In this document: positions 36,146 to 45,742 of the stretch, one piece after another
Layout of the letters: every line of letters starts with the position of its first letter
Numbering within the stretch: the stretch's first letter is position 1
NCBI GenBank assembly: GCA_001599975.1
Contig: BCIO01000005.1
Span: 1,674,001-1,738,000 of the forward strand
Length of the DNA stretch: 64,000 nucleotides
Direction of reading: 5' to 3'
Origin: Cystobasidiopsis lactophilus
Lineage: Eukaryota; Basidiomycota; Agaricostilbomycetes; Agaricostilbales; Chionosphaeraceae
Program-made: the position numbers and the translations under genes
The notes under the pieces: generated by a model
Told to the model about the DNA's origin: nothing
The model's database searches: none
What the model saw: only the letters and a program-made list of their open reading frames with translations

Positions 36146-37314
36146 CTACTCGTTCTGGCCCCGCTGGCCGCGAACTTTGCCACCAGGGCCACGCTCGACA
36201 CCACCTCTTGAACCAGGCACGGATGGTCTTGTGCAGAAACTGGCGTAATGGCCCTTGTTGCCGCACTGTAAAATGAGACATGAAGTCTTAGATACTGAGC
36301 TGGACGGATGAGAGGACGGCAAACGCACCTTAAAGCACAGCACTTCGCTGATGTCGCGCTTACGACCTGGCCGCCCGGCATTCGGTTCGCCAGAGCCATC
36401 GTCGTTCCTGGGCGCTGGGATCAACCCTTGCTGCTTCTCCTTCTTCTCCTTGATGTACTCCGGATCTAGGAGCCGCTTGATCTCGGACAGTTCAAATGGT
36501 GGGCTACGAGGGAGAGATGGTCAGCACGGGCTGAGGTGCTGAGAGTAATACAATCTACTCACTGAGCGTAGTCGCAGTCCAAGCCTCTCGGGCAGAGTCC
36601 AGTGAGGAAGAGCGGACACGCCACACGTCGAATGTGCTTGTGAGGGCAATTCGGACCTGGACACGAAAGAGTTGATGAGTCAGCTTCTCGAAAGTGGCAA
36701 AAGGGCAGCCAAGCCAAACACTTACCATCTGGACAGAAGCCCTTGACGTACGCCCTGCACTCTGGCCGCCTGTCCTTGGGGCTGACGTGCAAGTACATGC
36801 ACTCGTCGCCGGCGCCACAGTACCCAAACTGGCTGAAATGCCAGCACTCTGGCATCTTGCGCAGGTTGTACTCGTGCAGGAAATCGCAAGCCTGGCCCTT
36901 CTTGCACAGCCCGCGCAGCCAATGCTTGCAGACGGTGCGGGCGTGGGCGGAGAAGGGCTTGGGGGACGGCGGGCGGAAGTTCTTGACGGACGGCTTTGTG
37001 TGCCGTTTAGGACATTTGGCGCCTAGAGGACACCCGCTCGGGCTAAGGAAGTCGGTGCAGATTTGTTCGTCTGCGAATCGGAGAGGCGAATGGTCAGCAC
37101 TTCTCGATTTCTCTCGGATTGCAGGAGGAAAGGGTCGCTCCTCACCTGTTTCTAGCTTCAGGCCAAGGTTGTTCTTGACAAAGTCCTCTATTTGAAACTC
37201 CAAATGGGCAAAGCTGGGGTTGATGGCCGCGTCGAGGTTGGATAGCGGCTTTTCTTCGAGCGGGAATTTGGGTTGGAGGGACTTGATGGGGACCGGCCCT
37301 GCTATTGCGGCCAT
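36146..37314 (-). CDS. CPSF30/Yth1 pre-mRNA 3'-end processing zinc-finger protein
   Basis: Five consecutive CCCH fingers (C-x7-8-C-x5-C-x3-H), starting in turn at CTDFLSPSGC, CKHWLRGLC, CWHFSQFGYC, CRAYVKGFC and CPLFLTGLC, are followed by a CCHC zinc knuckle (CFKCGNKGHYASFC) and an Arg/Gly tail. This is the CPSF30 subunit that helps read the AAUAAA signal in the cleavage and polyadenylation complex. Budding-yeast Yth1 lacks the knuckle, which is kept here. Introns split finger 4 and the region before the knuckle, and all join in phase. Start at 37314 (MAAIAGPVPIKSL). Confidence 0.93.
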
Positions 37315-37573
37315 CGTTGGAGTTCACTGCTGGCTCTGATTAAGACCTAGACAGTATGAAAGTCGTGGTGTGAAGCCAAGGGATTGTCAGCCCTACTTGT
37401 GCAGGGGAACTCTTCGAAGAAGTTCCCAGACCTTCGATCGCTTCGATCGCTCGGCCCCGTTCAACGGTTGAGATGTCAGCTTGCTCCCCGGCAGCGACAC
37501 TGAAGTTCTCACACTGCTCCTTACTACTGCCTCCTGTTTCTAAAAAATCGTTGGAACCACCGCCAAAGCTCAA
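37302..37573 (-). CDS. Candidate small spliced ORF overlapping the CPSF30 start
   Basis: An ATG at 37573 opens 59 codons (MSFGGGSNDFLETGG, then RAIEAIEGLGTSSKSS). These splice in phase across a 50-bp GT-AG intron (37347-37396) to VLIRASSELQRWPQ, stopping at 37302-37304. The end overlaps the CPSF30 ATG (37312-37314) in another frame. It may be an independent 73-residue protein, a leader ORF of the CPSF30 mRNA, or chance. No family recognised. Confidence 0.35.
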
Positions 37574-37649
37574 TCTATCAGGTTGGGCAGTTCAATTCGC
37601 GGCTGCGAGGACGCGCCGCTGACTGGTGACCTTTGGTCAATAGAGGGCC

Positions 37650-38957
37650 ATGTCGCTCGTCGATTTGCCTCAAGAGCTGCTCCAGCTGATTGCGTCGTTC
37701 TACGGCGACACAATTGCCAGCCCTTCCATTGTCCATGACGAGACCTCCCCGCATTCAACTTGGAAATTCATTCCCCCCGAAGGCTTCGAGGTCTTGGCCG
37801 TCTGCAGAACGCTGGCCAACACGTTCGCCCCTGTGGTTTGGCGCACGCTCAGCGTGACCACACCGACGGACAAGACCAGTGACGAAGCGATGAGGTCGTT
37901 CCGGTCGCTCTTGTCCCTGCTGCGTCGCTCGCTCCGCCTCGTGAAGCACGTCGATTTCACCATTTGCCAACACTCAGCTTTGAATTATGTGAACACTCTC
38001 CTCTCATCGGCTGCTTTCGGCGATAGAGGGACCCTCAGCTTGGGGTTTTCCTTATCTGAAGTGTACAGCTTGAACGAAGAGGAGTTGGAGGACTTCCTCA
38101 CAAGCGAAGTTTGGCCAAAAGACTGGTTGACAAGCTTGTCATTCTCCTACACATGCCCTAAGATGATATCTTTGGATCCGTTTCGCCGGTTGGAGTATTT
38201 CAGTCTCGCCGACGCGTTCGCGTGCAAAGTGGTTCTCGGGGGGCAAGAGTTTCAGGTAGACGAGTGTGAAGACGTACGCTGGCGGGTGGTGAACGGGGAG
38301 CTGCGACTTCTCTCCGCGGATCTTACGGTGGACGGGCGCAGCTGGTTGCGTGGGCAGGCGGCCCACCAGGTGTTGCGCAAGCTGGTCAAGCCTCACCCGG
38401 ACGGTCCTCAGGAGATCCGCATTACCTTTGGTGGACCTCAGTATCAGCTTAATTGGCACCAAACGATGTCCGACCTGCCTGCAAATTTGTCGACTCTGTG
38501 TCTGGCGCTCGACTATGTGTCTGGTGACCTCGATTCCGTAAACTTCCGGGGAATCGGCAACTGGAGCGCCTTGTTGCATCTCACCTCGCTGACGACCTTG
38601 GACATTGATGTTAGTGTGATCGCCCGCAACATGTGGCGACCTCAGCCCTTTGTAGCGCTTGCTTGGAATGACGGCTTCCTGGAGTACAACACCCTGGTCC
38701 TTCCCAGCCTCGAAAACTTCGCCTTCATCTGCCGAGACAACCCTCTCCCATTCGCAGATACCTTTCGCCTAGCCAATTCTTTCATCGCGTCTCTCCGTCA
38801 GAGCTCCTGGCTTCCATCGCTCCAGAAGCTCAGCCTGCCATTCGATGTCCCTTCGATCAAGGACATTTTGGCCCAAGAGCTCGCCGAAATCAAGTCGCTT
38901 GGCCAAGAGCGCGGAGTCGAGGTTGTCTTCACCTCTACTGGTCGGGGTCAGTCTTAA
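37650..38957 (+). CDS. F-box-like protein, intronless
   Basis: A single 435-residue exon. The N terminus MSLVDLPQELLQLIASFYGD resembles an F-box helix, and VLAVCRTLANTFAPVVWRTL continues it. The rest has leucine-rich, loosely repeated strands (LSTLCLALDYVSGDLDSV, LTSLTTLDIDVSV, LPSLQKLSLPFDVPS) as in basidiomycete F-box/LRR proteins. Such proteins recruit substrates to SCF ubiquitin ligases. The lack of introns stands out against the intron-rich neighbours. Confidence 0.72.
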   Translation: MSLVDLPQELLQLIASFYGDTIASPSIVHDETSPHSTWKFIPPEGFEVLAVCRTLANTFAPVVWRTLSVTTPTDKTSDEAMRSFRSLLSLLRRSLRLVKHVDFTICQHSALNYVNTLLSSAAFGDRGTLSLGFSLSEVYSLNEEELEDFLTSEVWPKDWLTSLSFSYTCPKMISLDPFRRLEYFSLADAFACKVVLGGQEFQVDECEDVRWRVVNGELRLLSADLTVDGRSWLRGQAAHQVLRKLVKPHPDGPQEIRITFGGPQYQLNWHQTMSDLPANLSTLCLALDYVSGDLDSVNFRGIGNWSALLHLTSLTTLDIDVSVIARNMWRPQPFVALAWNDGFLEYNTLVLPSLENFAFICRDNPLPFADTFRLANSFIASLRQSSWLPSLQKLSLPFDVPSIKDILAQELAEIKSLGQERGVEVVFTSTGRGQS

Positions 38958-39263
38958 TCGATCGTCAAGCCCCTTTTGACCTAGGCTCATTTGTCCAATA
39001 GAACCACTGCCGCGAAGGTTCTTTTAGCGGTCAAAGGAAAGCTCAGCATACTGGTGGCAAACTAAGAGCTCCTGTCGGTGTCCACCTAAGAGGCCCTGCC
39101 ACACATTAGTTTCTTTCGCGTTTCGTTCACATCCCAAGTTATTGTATTGCTATAGCGAAAACGAGGTTTAATGGCGAAGCGGGTGCCACGAGTTGCTGGG
39201 CCACAGGCGCACATCACCGCCCAGCTCGGATTCCGCCCACGTCGCACCTTGACAACGACAGCG
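38958..39263. other. Intergenic region
   Basis: About 306 bp upstream of SEC17. The SEC17 frame is open upstream to an ATG at 39171 (MAKRVPRVAGPQ), which is unlikely to be used because alpha-SNAP begins close to MSSASALLAQAKKK. Confidence 0.4.
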
Positions 39264-40516
39264 ATGAGTTCGGCGTCTGCACTGTTGGCCCAAGCCAAGA
39301 AGAAGGAGTCGTCGGCCGGCGGCGGCGGCCTCAGCTCGTTCTTCTCCGGCTCGTCCAGCAGCTCCAAGCTCGAAGAGGCGCGCGAGCTGTACAACTCGGC
39401 GGCGAATGCGTTCAAGGCGGACAAGAACCTGAAGGAGGCGGGCGATGCTTATGTTAAGGCCGGCGACGTGGCCATCAAAGCGGGCGAGAAGGACGACGCC
39501 GCGCTCGACTATTGGAACGCTGGCAAGGCGTACAAGAAGACGCACCCCGAGTGTCCGTTGCTTTTGCTTCTGCGCCCCGTTTGGAGACCGGCGATGCTCA
39601 GTCCTGGTGGCCACGTGCAGTGTCGGTCAGGGCGCTCAAGCAGACCATCCAGCTCTACGTCGAGAAAGGCCGGTTCAGGCAGGCCGCCGATAGGCAGAGT
39701 GAGCTTGGCTTTCCCCTTTAGGTCTCAAACGATCGTTCACTCAAGGCCACAACACAGAGGATGTGGCTGCGATATACCAGCAGGACGGCGGCGACCTCAA
39801 GGCGGCGATGGAGGCCTACGAGCAAGCCGGCGAGTGGTATGCCGGAGAGGATGCGCAGGCGTACGTTGCTGCCCTCCTGTTTCTTCTTCCTCTATGGACT
39901 CAAGTCCTATTCCTGTGCCATTGTACAGAACGGCCAACGCCTGCTTCAAGGAGGTCGCCGAGATTGCGGCTCAGCTGGATCTCTACGAGGCGGCGATAGA
40001 GAAGTTTGAACTGGTTCGTCTCCCCACTCCTCGTATGGATTTCAGATCGTTAGGTATTGATAATATGAACAGGTCGCGACTGCCAGTTTGGGCAACAACC
40101 TCACTCGCTACTCCGTCAAGGAGTATTACTTCAAGGCTGGGCTCTGCCATCTCTGTCGAGGCGTGCGTGTCGTCCCCCTGCCTTATGAGTTCTTTCTCAT
40201 AGGTCAGGCTCGTTCCACAGGACGTCGTTTCAGCTCGCCGGGCCATCGAGCACTACCAGAACCAGGACAATACGTTTTCCGCCACGCGCGAGTGCAAGTT
40301 CCTCCTGCTCGTCCTGGAAGCCGTCGATGCCGGCGACCAAGAAGGCTTGTGAGTGCTCTCCATCCCCATTCATGCCAATGGAATTTGTCGTGAGGCTGGG
40401 TTCACAGCACCCAAGCGGTGGTCGACTTCGACTCGCTCACCAAGCTAGACAACTGGAAGACCCAGATCCTGCTCAAAGTCCGAAACACCATCGTCGACGA
40501 CGAGAAGCTCACATAA
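39264..40516 (+). CDS. SEC17: Alpha-SNAP (Sec17)
   Basis: TPR-like helical protein that recruits NSF/Sec18 to SNARE complexes for disassembly after fusion. Blocks: ARELYNSAANAFKADKNLKE, AGDVAIKAGEKDDAALDY, ALKQTIQLYVEKGRFRQAA, YQQDGGDLKAAMEAYEQAGE, LDLYEAAIEKFE, NNLTRYSVKEYYFKAGLC and the conserved C terminus DNWKTQILLKVRNTIVDD. At least six introns. The first join (CACCCCGA with GGCGCTC) restores HPE-ALKQ. Confidence 0.93.
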
Positions 40517-40794
40517 AGCAAGAGGAGCAGGCAGGAGAATTGTTTTCAGAGGTTGGCGTGGCCTAACTTGCCCGACCGAGAGATTCGAAAGTACCATGTT
40601 TTTGCAAAGTTTGAAGTTTTATACCGCCACCGTCTGCCTTTTCCATCATTCTAGTAGCTCGGAGAGGGCTCTTGAGTATGCCAGTCGAACGCACCATGAG
40701 GCACGAGACCAAGCTGCAGATCTCGACGGCATCCAGATCTGGTCTCTCTCTCTCGAAACACCAATTGCGCCACTTTTTTAAAACTTCGCTTGAG

Positions 40795-42182
40795 ATGTGC
40801 AGGTGAGGCTCCTTGACACCCGGAGAGCTCGAGAGAGGTCTCTAAAGACGCCATCTGCCTTCAGGCTGCTCGTGGTCAAGTCGGTTGATCCTGTCTGCCT
40901 CTGCGACTTTACCACGCGCCCTGTTCACTCTGTTTGTGCTGTTTTGGTGTGAGATGTGTATCGGTTTTGAAGTGCGGCGGTGGACAGATCATAAAGCAAG
41001 CTAGCGACAGCCGGCTTCGTCTCGATGTGAGCGCAGCCATCTTTCCAGCCGAGGCGACCTTCTGGCTGACATTTGGAATGCGCTTGCAAAGTCTCACTCC
41101 TTGAACGCTGATGGTCAGAATCAAATCTTTTGCGGTTCCTACGGCTGGACAGCATGGCTCATGCGGGAATTTCATGCAGGCTTCGGATTGGGCTGGTACT
41201 CCGCAGACGAAGTCAAGGATCCTGCTAAAGGTATGGGTCACCCAAAACACCAGAAATAAACCCAGAATCTCATTTGAGGGTCAAGTCTGCTCGCCCTGCA
41301 TCTTTCAAGCGCTCACGCCTGCCTGGTCGAACCGCAACCTGGCCCGGCTAGCCGAGAAAGTAATCAGCCCGCTCATCTTCGCCCATGTCCGAGCCTCAAC
41401 AGGGACCTATCTCTCGGAGGAGAACTGCCAGTGCGTCTGTCCTTTGTCATCCAGCCGCGGAGTGCATCCTCACCAGTCCGATTAGCCCTTTCAACTACGG
41501 AAGCTTGATGTTTATGCACAATGGGCACATTGCCAACTTCAAAAAAGTCAAGCGAAAGCTGCAGGCGGCCTTAGCGGACGAGATGTTCGAAGTACCTCAA
41601 GGGCAGACGGACTCGGAGTGGGCTTTTGCGCTCTTCTTGCAGGTGCTCTCCACCAAGGCCGACCTCAACTCGCCCAGCTTCCCGCATCATCTCATGCGCG
41701 AGTCGATGCTGGAAGTGATCGCACTGTTGAACAAATGGGCGGCCGAGTCCGGCATCACAGAGCCAAGGTGAGACTGCTTGTCCCTTGATTCTGTACGAAT
41801 TAGCATTGAGCATCTTCACAGCTTGTTAAACTTTGCGGTGACGGATGGCTACTCCGTCGTGTGCTCGCGCTACATCTCTAGCAAGACGAACGAAGCAGCG
41901 TCACTTTACTTCAGCACTGGCAGCAGCTTTGAAGAGGAGTCGCCAGGCGAATACCGGATGCGCAAGTTTGACAAACGCGAGTCTATCATGCTCATCGCCT
42001 CGGAGCCGCTCACCTTTCAAAAGTCGGACTGGCTGGAGATCCCCTGCCAGACCATCGTCGTCATCACGCCGCGCATGAACCTGTTGCGGATCCCCATCAT
42101 CGACGAGTTCTATCAAGACACTCCGACTCCGGATCGGTCACTGGAATACGTCGCGAGCAAGGGCATGCATTTCGCGAAATGA
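40795..42182 (+). CDS. DUG3: DUG3-like class II glutamine amidotransferase
   Basis: Starts ATG TGC AG, giving Met1-Cys2-Arg: Cys2 is the N-terminal nucleophile of class II amidotransferases. The tiny first exon splices to LLVVKSVDPV, then RPVHS joins IIKQASDSRLRLD and NADG joins FGLGWY. ALTPAWSNRNLARLAEKV, FAHVRAST, NYGSLMFMHNGHIANF and TDSEWAFALFL follow. This matches Dug3, which with Dug2 degrades glutathione outside the gamma-glutamyltranspeptidase route. The three short 5' exons are supported by phase and by family sequence. Confidence 0.88.
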
Positions 42183-42370
42183 TTCGCCACCTTTCTCTTT
42201 CTGCGCATACCACTTTGTTCCACCATTCCCGGCATTTGATACCATTTTGATACCTAATAACATTCTCACGCTGCCTGTAGGGCCAGACGGACGTGTACCC
42301 ATAGGTTGCATCACAGGCTTTGCAACTTCTCATTACAATCTCGATTTCGGCCATCAAACAACCAGGCCCT

Positions 42371-43285
42371 TCAGTGGCAGGAGCCATTGGCTGGTGCATG
42401 TGCTTGCAGTACCTCCTTCGGATACTGGTCATGGCGGCGGACCCAGTGCATGAACGGTCCGTCCGCGCGGCCCTTGGGCGACTCTTGATTCTCCTGCCTT
42501 CCCAGACTGGTCAAGTCAAGCCAGTTGTACGTGTTCACCATAATGTCAACGCCGCGCTCGTAAGTGGAGTAGGTGTGGTAGACTTTGCCGTCGGAGAGGA
42601 GGAAAGCGCTGGCGCCTGGCTGCTCGCCCTTGATGTGGTCGGCCGAAGGTCGGTCGCTGTAATTGTAGCGCGTGATACCAGCGTCGCTGTCCGTCGTCAC
42701 CGCGAAGTCGTAGTTGAAATCCGTTCCAAACGAAGAGTACCAGTCTGTGGAAAAAGAGTCGATTTCGAACTAGCTTGCATGAGCTAAGTGTACGACCAGA
42801 CTCACCCAGACGCTGCCAGCCCATGCGTTCTCTGTAGGCGATCAACTTGTCCAGAGGAGCACGAGACACGACGGCGAAGGTGGTGTTGCGAGCGCTGAAG
42901 TGCGAGAGATGTGGGACAGAGTCCAGCACCAAAGAGCAAGATGGGCAGGCTTCGGTCGCATCGGGCTCAAACATGGCATGGTAGATGATGAGCTGCTTGC
43001 TCGGAACCGAGCCTGTGGGAAATAAAAGAGCCATTTCAGGTCAGAGTGGCCAATGGGTTCACGACTGCACCCACCGCGGCCTCTGAACAAGTCCTGCAAG
43101 GTGACCGGCCCGCGCTCGCTTTGGAAGATGTAGGGCTTGGTGACTTCCACCATTGGCAGCTCACGCCTCTTCTGCGCCACCAGGTCTCGCTGCTTGCTGA
43201 GCGCCTTTTCGTCCTTGAGCAGCTGCAAGCGGGCTTCGAGCCACTTGTCCGGCGAAACGACAGCGGGCAAATTGTTCGTCGACAT
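42371..43285 (-). CDS. DUF899 thioredoxin-like family protein
   Basis: N terminus VVSPDKWLEARLQLLKDEKA, RRELPMVEVTKPYIF, GPVTLQDLF, a CPSC motif (EACPSCSLVLDSV), SHFSARNTTFAVVSRAPLDK, DWYSSFGTDFNYDFAVT and the tail HDQYPKEV. This is the order of DUF899 proteins, which have a thioredoxin-like fold with a CxxC site and no settled function. Introns near 43075 and 42790 join in phase. Diverges from the uL30m gene. Confidence 0.85.
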
Positions 43286-43551
43286 TTTGTTGAGACTTCA
43301 GATAGCAAAATGTCGGTCGAACAAGTGCAAGGACAGAGTGACGCCGCCAAGGGGAGATCCCCAGCACATGGCCAATCCAAACTCGAGGGCGGGGCTTTGA
43401 AGATACGGGGACTCCGTGGATCCATTGGGAGCATGTGCAACAAGTCAGACGCAATCACGAGCGAACCAGCAGTCAATCAAAGCGAGCGAACAGGCGAACA
43501 CGCGGCATTGAGATTCCTTGCCAGCGCTCGTCCAAGTCCAAGCCAGGCAAA

Positions 43552-43815
43552 ATGTCCTCCCAGTTGTACAAGATCACGCTGAAGCGGTCGCCCATTGGCC
43601 TGCCTGTCACCTACCTGCGCACGGCCAAGCGACTGGGGCTAAGGAAGACGACGGGCAGCGTGTCGTACAAGCCGGTCAACCCTTTGGTGGCCGGCCGGAT
43701 TTTGGCGATTAAAGAGCTGGTGCAGGTGCAGGTCTTGACGGCGCGGGAGAAGCAGGAGTCGGACAGCTTGCTGGCTGGCATCAAGGCGCGGGCAAAAGGC
43801 TGGGAGAGGGTGTGA
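43552..43815 (+). CDS. Mitochondrial ribosomal protein uL30m (L33/L30)
   Basis: An 87-residue intronless protein. LYKITLKRSPIGLPVTYLRT, AKRLGLRKTTGSV and NPLVAGRILAIKELVQV match the L30 family. The length agrees with mitochondrial uL30 (yeast Mrpl33). The ATG at 43552 is chosen because the family starts a few residues before YKI; the upstream open frame has no homology. Confidence 0.88.
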   Translation: MSSQLYKITLKRSPIGLPVTYLRTAKRLGLRKTTGSVSYKPVNPLVAGRILAIKELVQVQVLTAREKQESDSLLAGIKARAKGWERV

Positions 43816-44375
43816 AGCGCATAGGCCAAAATTTGCGGACCGCCAACCTCAGGCCATTCCTGCTTCAAGGAGACGCCAAGGCTCGAGAACGCCTGGCTCT
43901 CCGATTCAAGGTGAGCGCTGATGCCGTTGTGATGCCCGCTGCGTGTATTGACCCTGTCAGCGTTGACAGACGCCAATCCTGCGACGACCAGCAGTGCACT
44001 GTAATGGCTCCCTCCCGGCCATCGCTTGTGACGCTTGCCCCAGAATCTTCTTCGCCGCAAAATCAACTGCGTGTCGTGGAGCGCCATTACAGGAGCTGAA
44101 GGCTGTCCACTCCCGGCACCTCATCGCGCCCTCAGAACTTTGCTCCCCCGTTCGAGTACCCCTGCACGCCGCTCTCCTACCCTCAAGGGTCCGCGGACCT
44201 GCTCGACGATAGACTTCACCTTGGAAGGAGGAACGGATGATGAAAGAAGGGGAGGGGCTTCACGATGAGGGATCAGCTCTTCCTCTGCAGCAACCGCAGC
44301 GTCTGCTTGTAAACTTGATCGGCGGCCCCGTGCCGGCCATCTCTCCCTTGAAAGCTTGTTGAAAAGCTACGAATC
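43816..44375. other. Intergenic region
   Basis: About 560 bp between two plus-strand genes. Short frames on both strands (for example 43994-44212) look like noise; no start-plus-splice series was found. Confidence 0.4.
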
Positions 44376-45046
44376 ATGTCGTACAACCTCCTAGTCTCTT
44401 TGCTGGGCAGCTCGCCCGACTCCTCGAAATTCAGCTCCTACTTGCAGGCGCAGCACAAGCTCAGCTCCTTGCCCGAGCCAGTCTCGTTTCCAGACGCTGT
44501 GTACTTCTCTGTGCCCGACCAAGGCATCTCCTTTGTGTTTGACCCCTTGCCGCCTTACAAGCCGAAATACAAGGCCTCGCTGTCGGACTTGCAACTCGAG
44601 TCGCTCAGGCTTTCGGCTATCGATGTCTACTCAGGAGCGTTCAAGGGCAAATCAGAATTCAAGAAGTGCCCGTTGCTGCCCCTTTCGATGCGGATCACGG
44701 GCGCGGCACTGTCTGCTGAGGCTGGGCCGAAGGAGTTGGAGCTCACTGCGGAAACGACGGGCCAGACGCTGGTGGAGGTGTTTGGGGAGCCGGATAGGAA
44801 GGGAGGAGGGCTGCAGACTGTGGCGGTTTGGATGGAGTGGACTAATCTGGGCGTGAAGGTCGAGCTGGGCAACAACAAGGGGTGCGTCTCTTTGGCTTTC
44901 TTGCTCAGGTCTTTGCACCTCTGACGCACAATCTCTACAGAATGGAAGCTTGGGAACGCAAAGAGGAGCCGTGGACGTGCATCACCCTGTTTGAGAAGAA
45001 TGTGGCCAAAGGCTCCGCAGGTGGCGACTTGGACAACGATGACTGA
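44376..45046 (+). CDS. Unknown conserved protein, about 203 residues
   Basis: Two exons (intron 44882-44940, phase 2) give MSYNLLVSLLGSSPDSSKF, FPDAVYFSVPDQGISFVF, LRLSAIDVYSGAF, a block LVEVFGEPDRKGGG, VAVWMEWTNLGVKVEL and EAWERKEEPWTCITLF. The FGEPxRKGGG and WxEW pattern looks like a conserved fungal domain I cannot name. The stop at 45044-45046 lies within ATGACTGA, whose ATG starts the next frame. Confidence 0.7.
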
Positions 45047-45392
45047 ACCTGGTGGCTCTCCTACTCTTTATCAAGGTAACCATACGATCCTGTGTGTATG
45101 CTATACTAGTCGCGAGCTGACTGTGGCGCTTCTCGACCTGCAGAGAGGGACCTTCGGTGACACCCAAGCATTTGCTACCAAAGTCATCGCATTCCAAGGT
45201 TGGCCTCTGTCCTTGCTCAAAGACTATGAAAGTCTAACGCTTCTATTTCGTCAACAGATGCAGGTTCCCAACGGGCACAAGTTTGCCACCGCCGCGGAGG
45301 AACATCAGCGGATCTGGCTGCTGTCCCCCGCAGGCTTCATGTGGCTTGCCATTGGCCTCACACTTGCTGTATATCTATTTGGAGTAGGGTGA
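45039..45392 (+). CDS. Small tail-anchored-type membrane protein overlapping the previous gene
   Basis: The ATG at 45039 opens MTEPGGSPTLYQ. Introns 45076-45145 and 45199-45257 join in phase to EGPSVTPKHLLPKSSHSK and MQVPNGHKFATAAEEHQRIW, then a C-terminal hydrophobic helix (PAGFMWLAIGLTLAVYLF) and stop. Total 74 residues. The first acceptor is CAGAG rather than the nearer CAG; only that choice keeps the frame, and a GCTGAC branch site precedes it. Size and anchor suggest a mitochondrial or ER membrane subunit; family not recognised. Confidence 0.55.
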   Translation: MTEPGGSPTLYQGNHTILCVCYTSRELTVALLDLQRGTFGDTQAFATKVIAFQGWPLSLLKDYESLTLLFRQQMQVPNGHKFATAAEEHQRIWLLSPAGFMWLAIGLTLAVYLFGVG

Positions 45393-45742
45393 CGTACATA
45401 ACGAAGGCATGCCGAGAGGGATTTGCACCTTTGCCCTGTCCGGCCAAGAAGGAGCCAAATTGCCAAAGGAGGCACAACACCGCCTTGCTCGTCAAAAGTC
45501 CTTAAAGACTTCTTCTGGACTGCTCCGAAGACGTTTCTGCTCAGCTTGAAGCCCTTTTCGACGCGCCCTTGCTTGCCAGCTCCGCAGCTTTGACGCTTCT
45601 CCACGTCTTGCTTTGGGTCGCCTTCCGCGCCCTCCTTCCCGTCCAACCCTAGCCCTGTGCTTGGAATTGTTTAAGCGGTGCTGAGCGTACCTTTCGAATA
45701 TCGACCGCGTCCTATCCTCATTCGAACCAGTCATCACCCAAG
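45393..45742. other. Intergenic region
   Basis: About 350 bp upstream of the aminotransferase, pyrimidine-rich in places. No gene seen. Confidence 0.4.

Noticed and set aside
43994-44212. A 72-codon Cys-containing frame downstream of uL30m
   Set aside because: No signal peptide, no partner exons and no resemblance to a family; probably chance.
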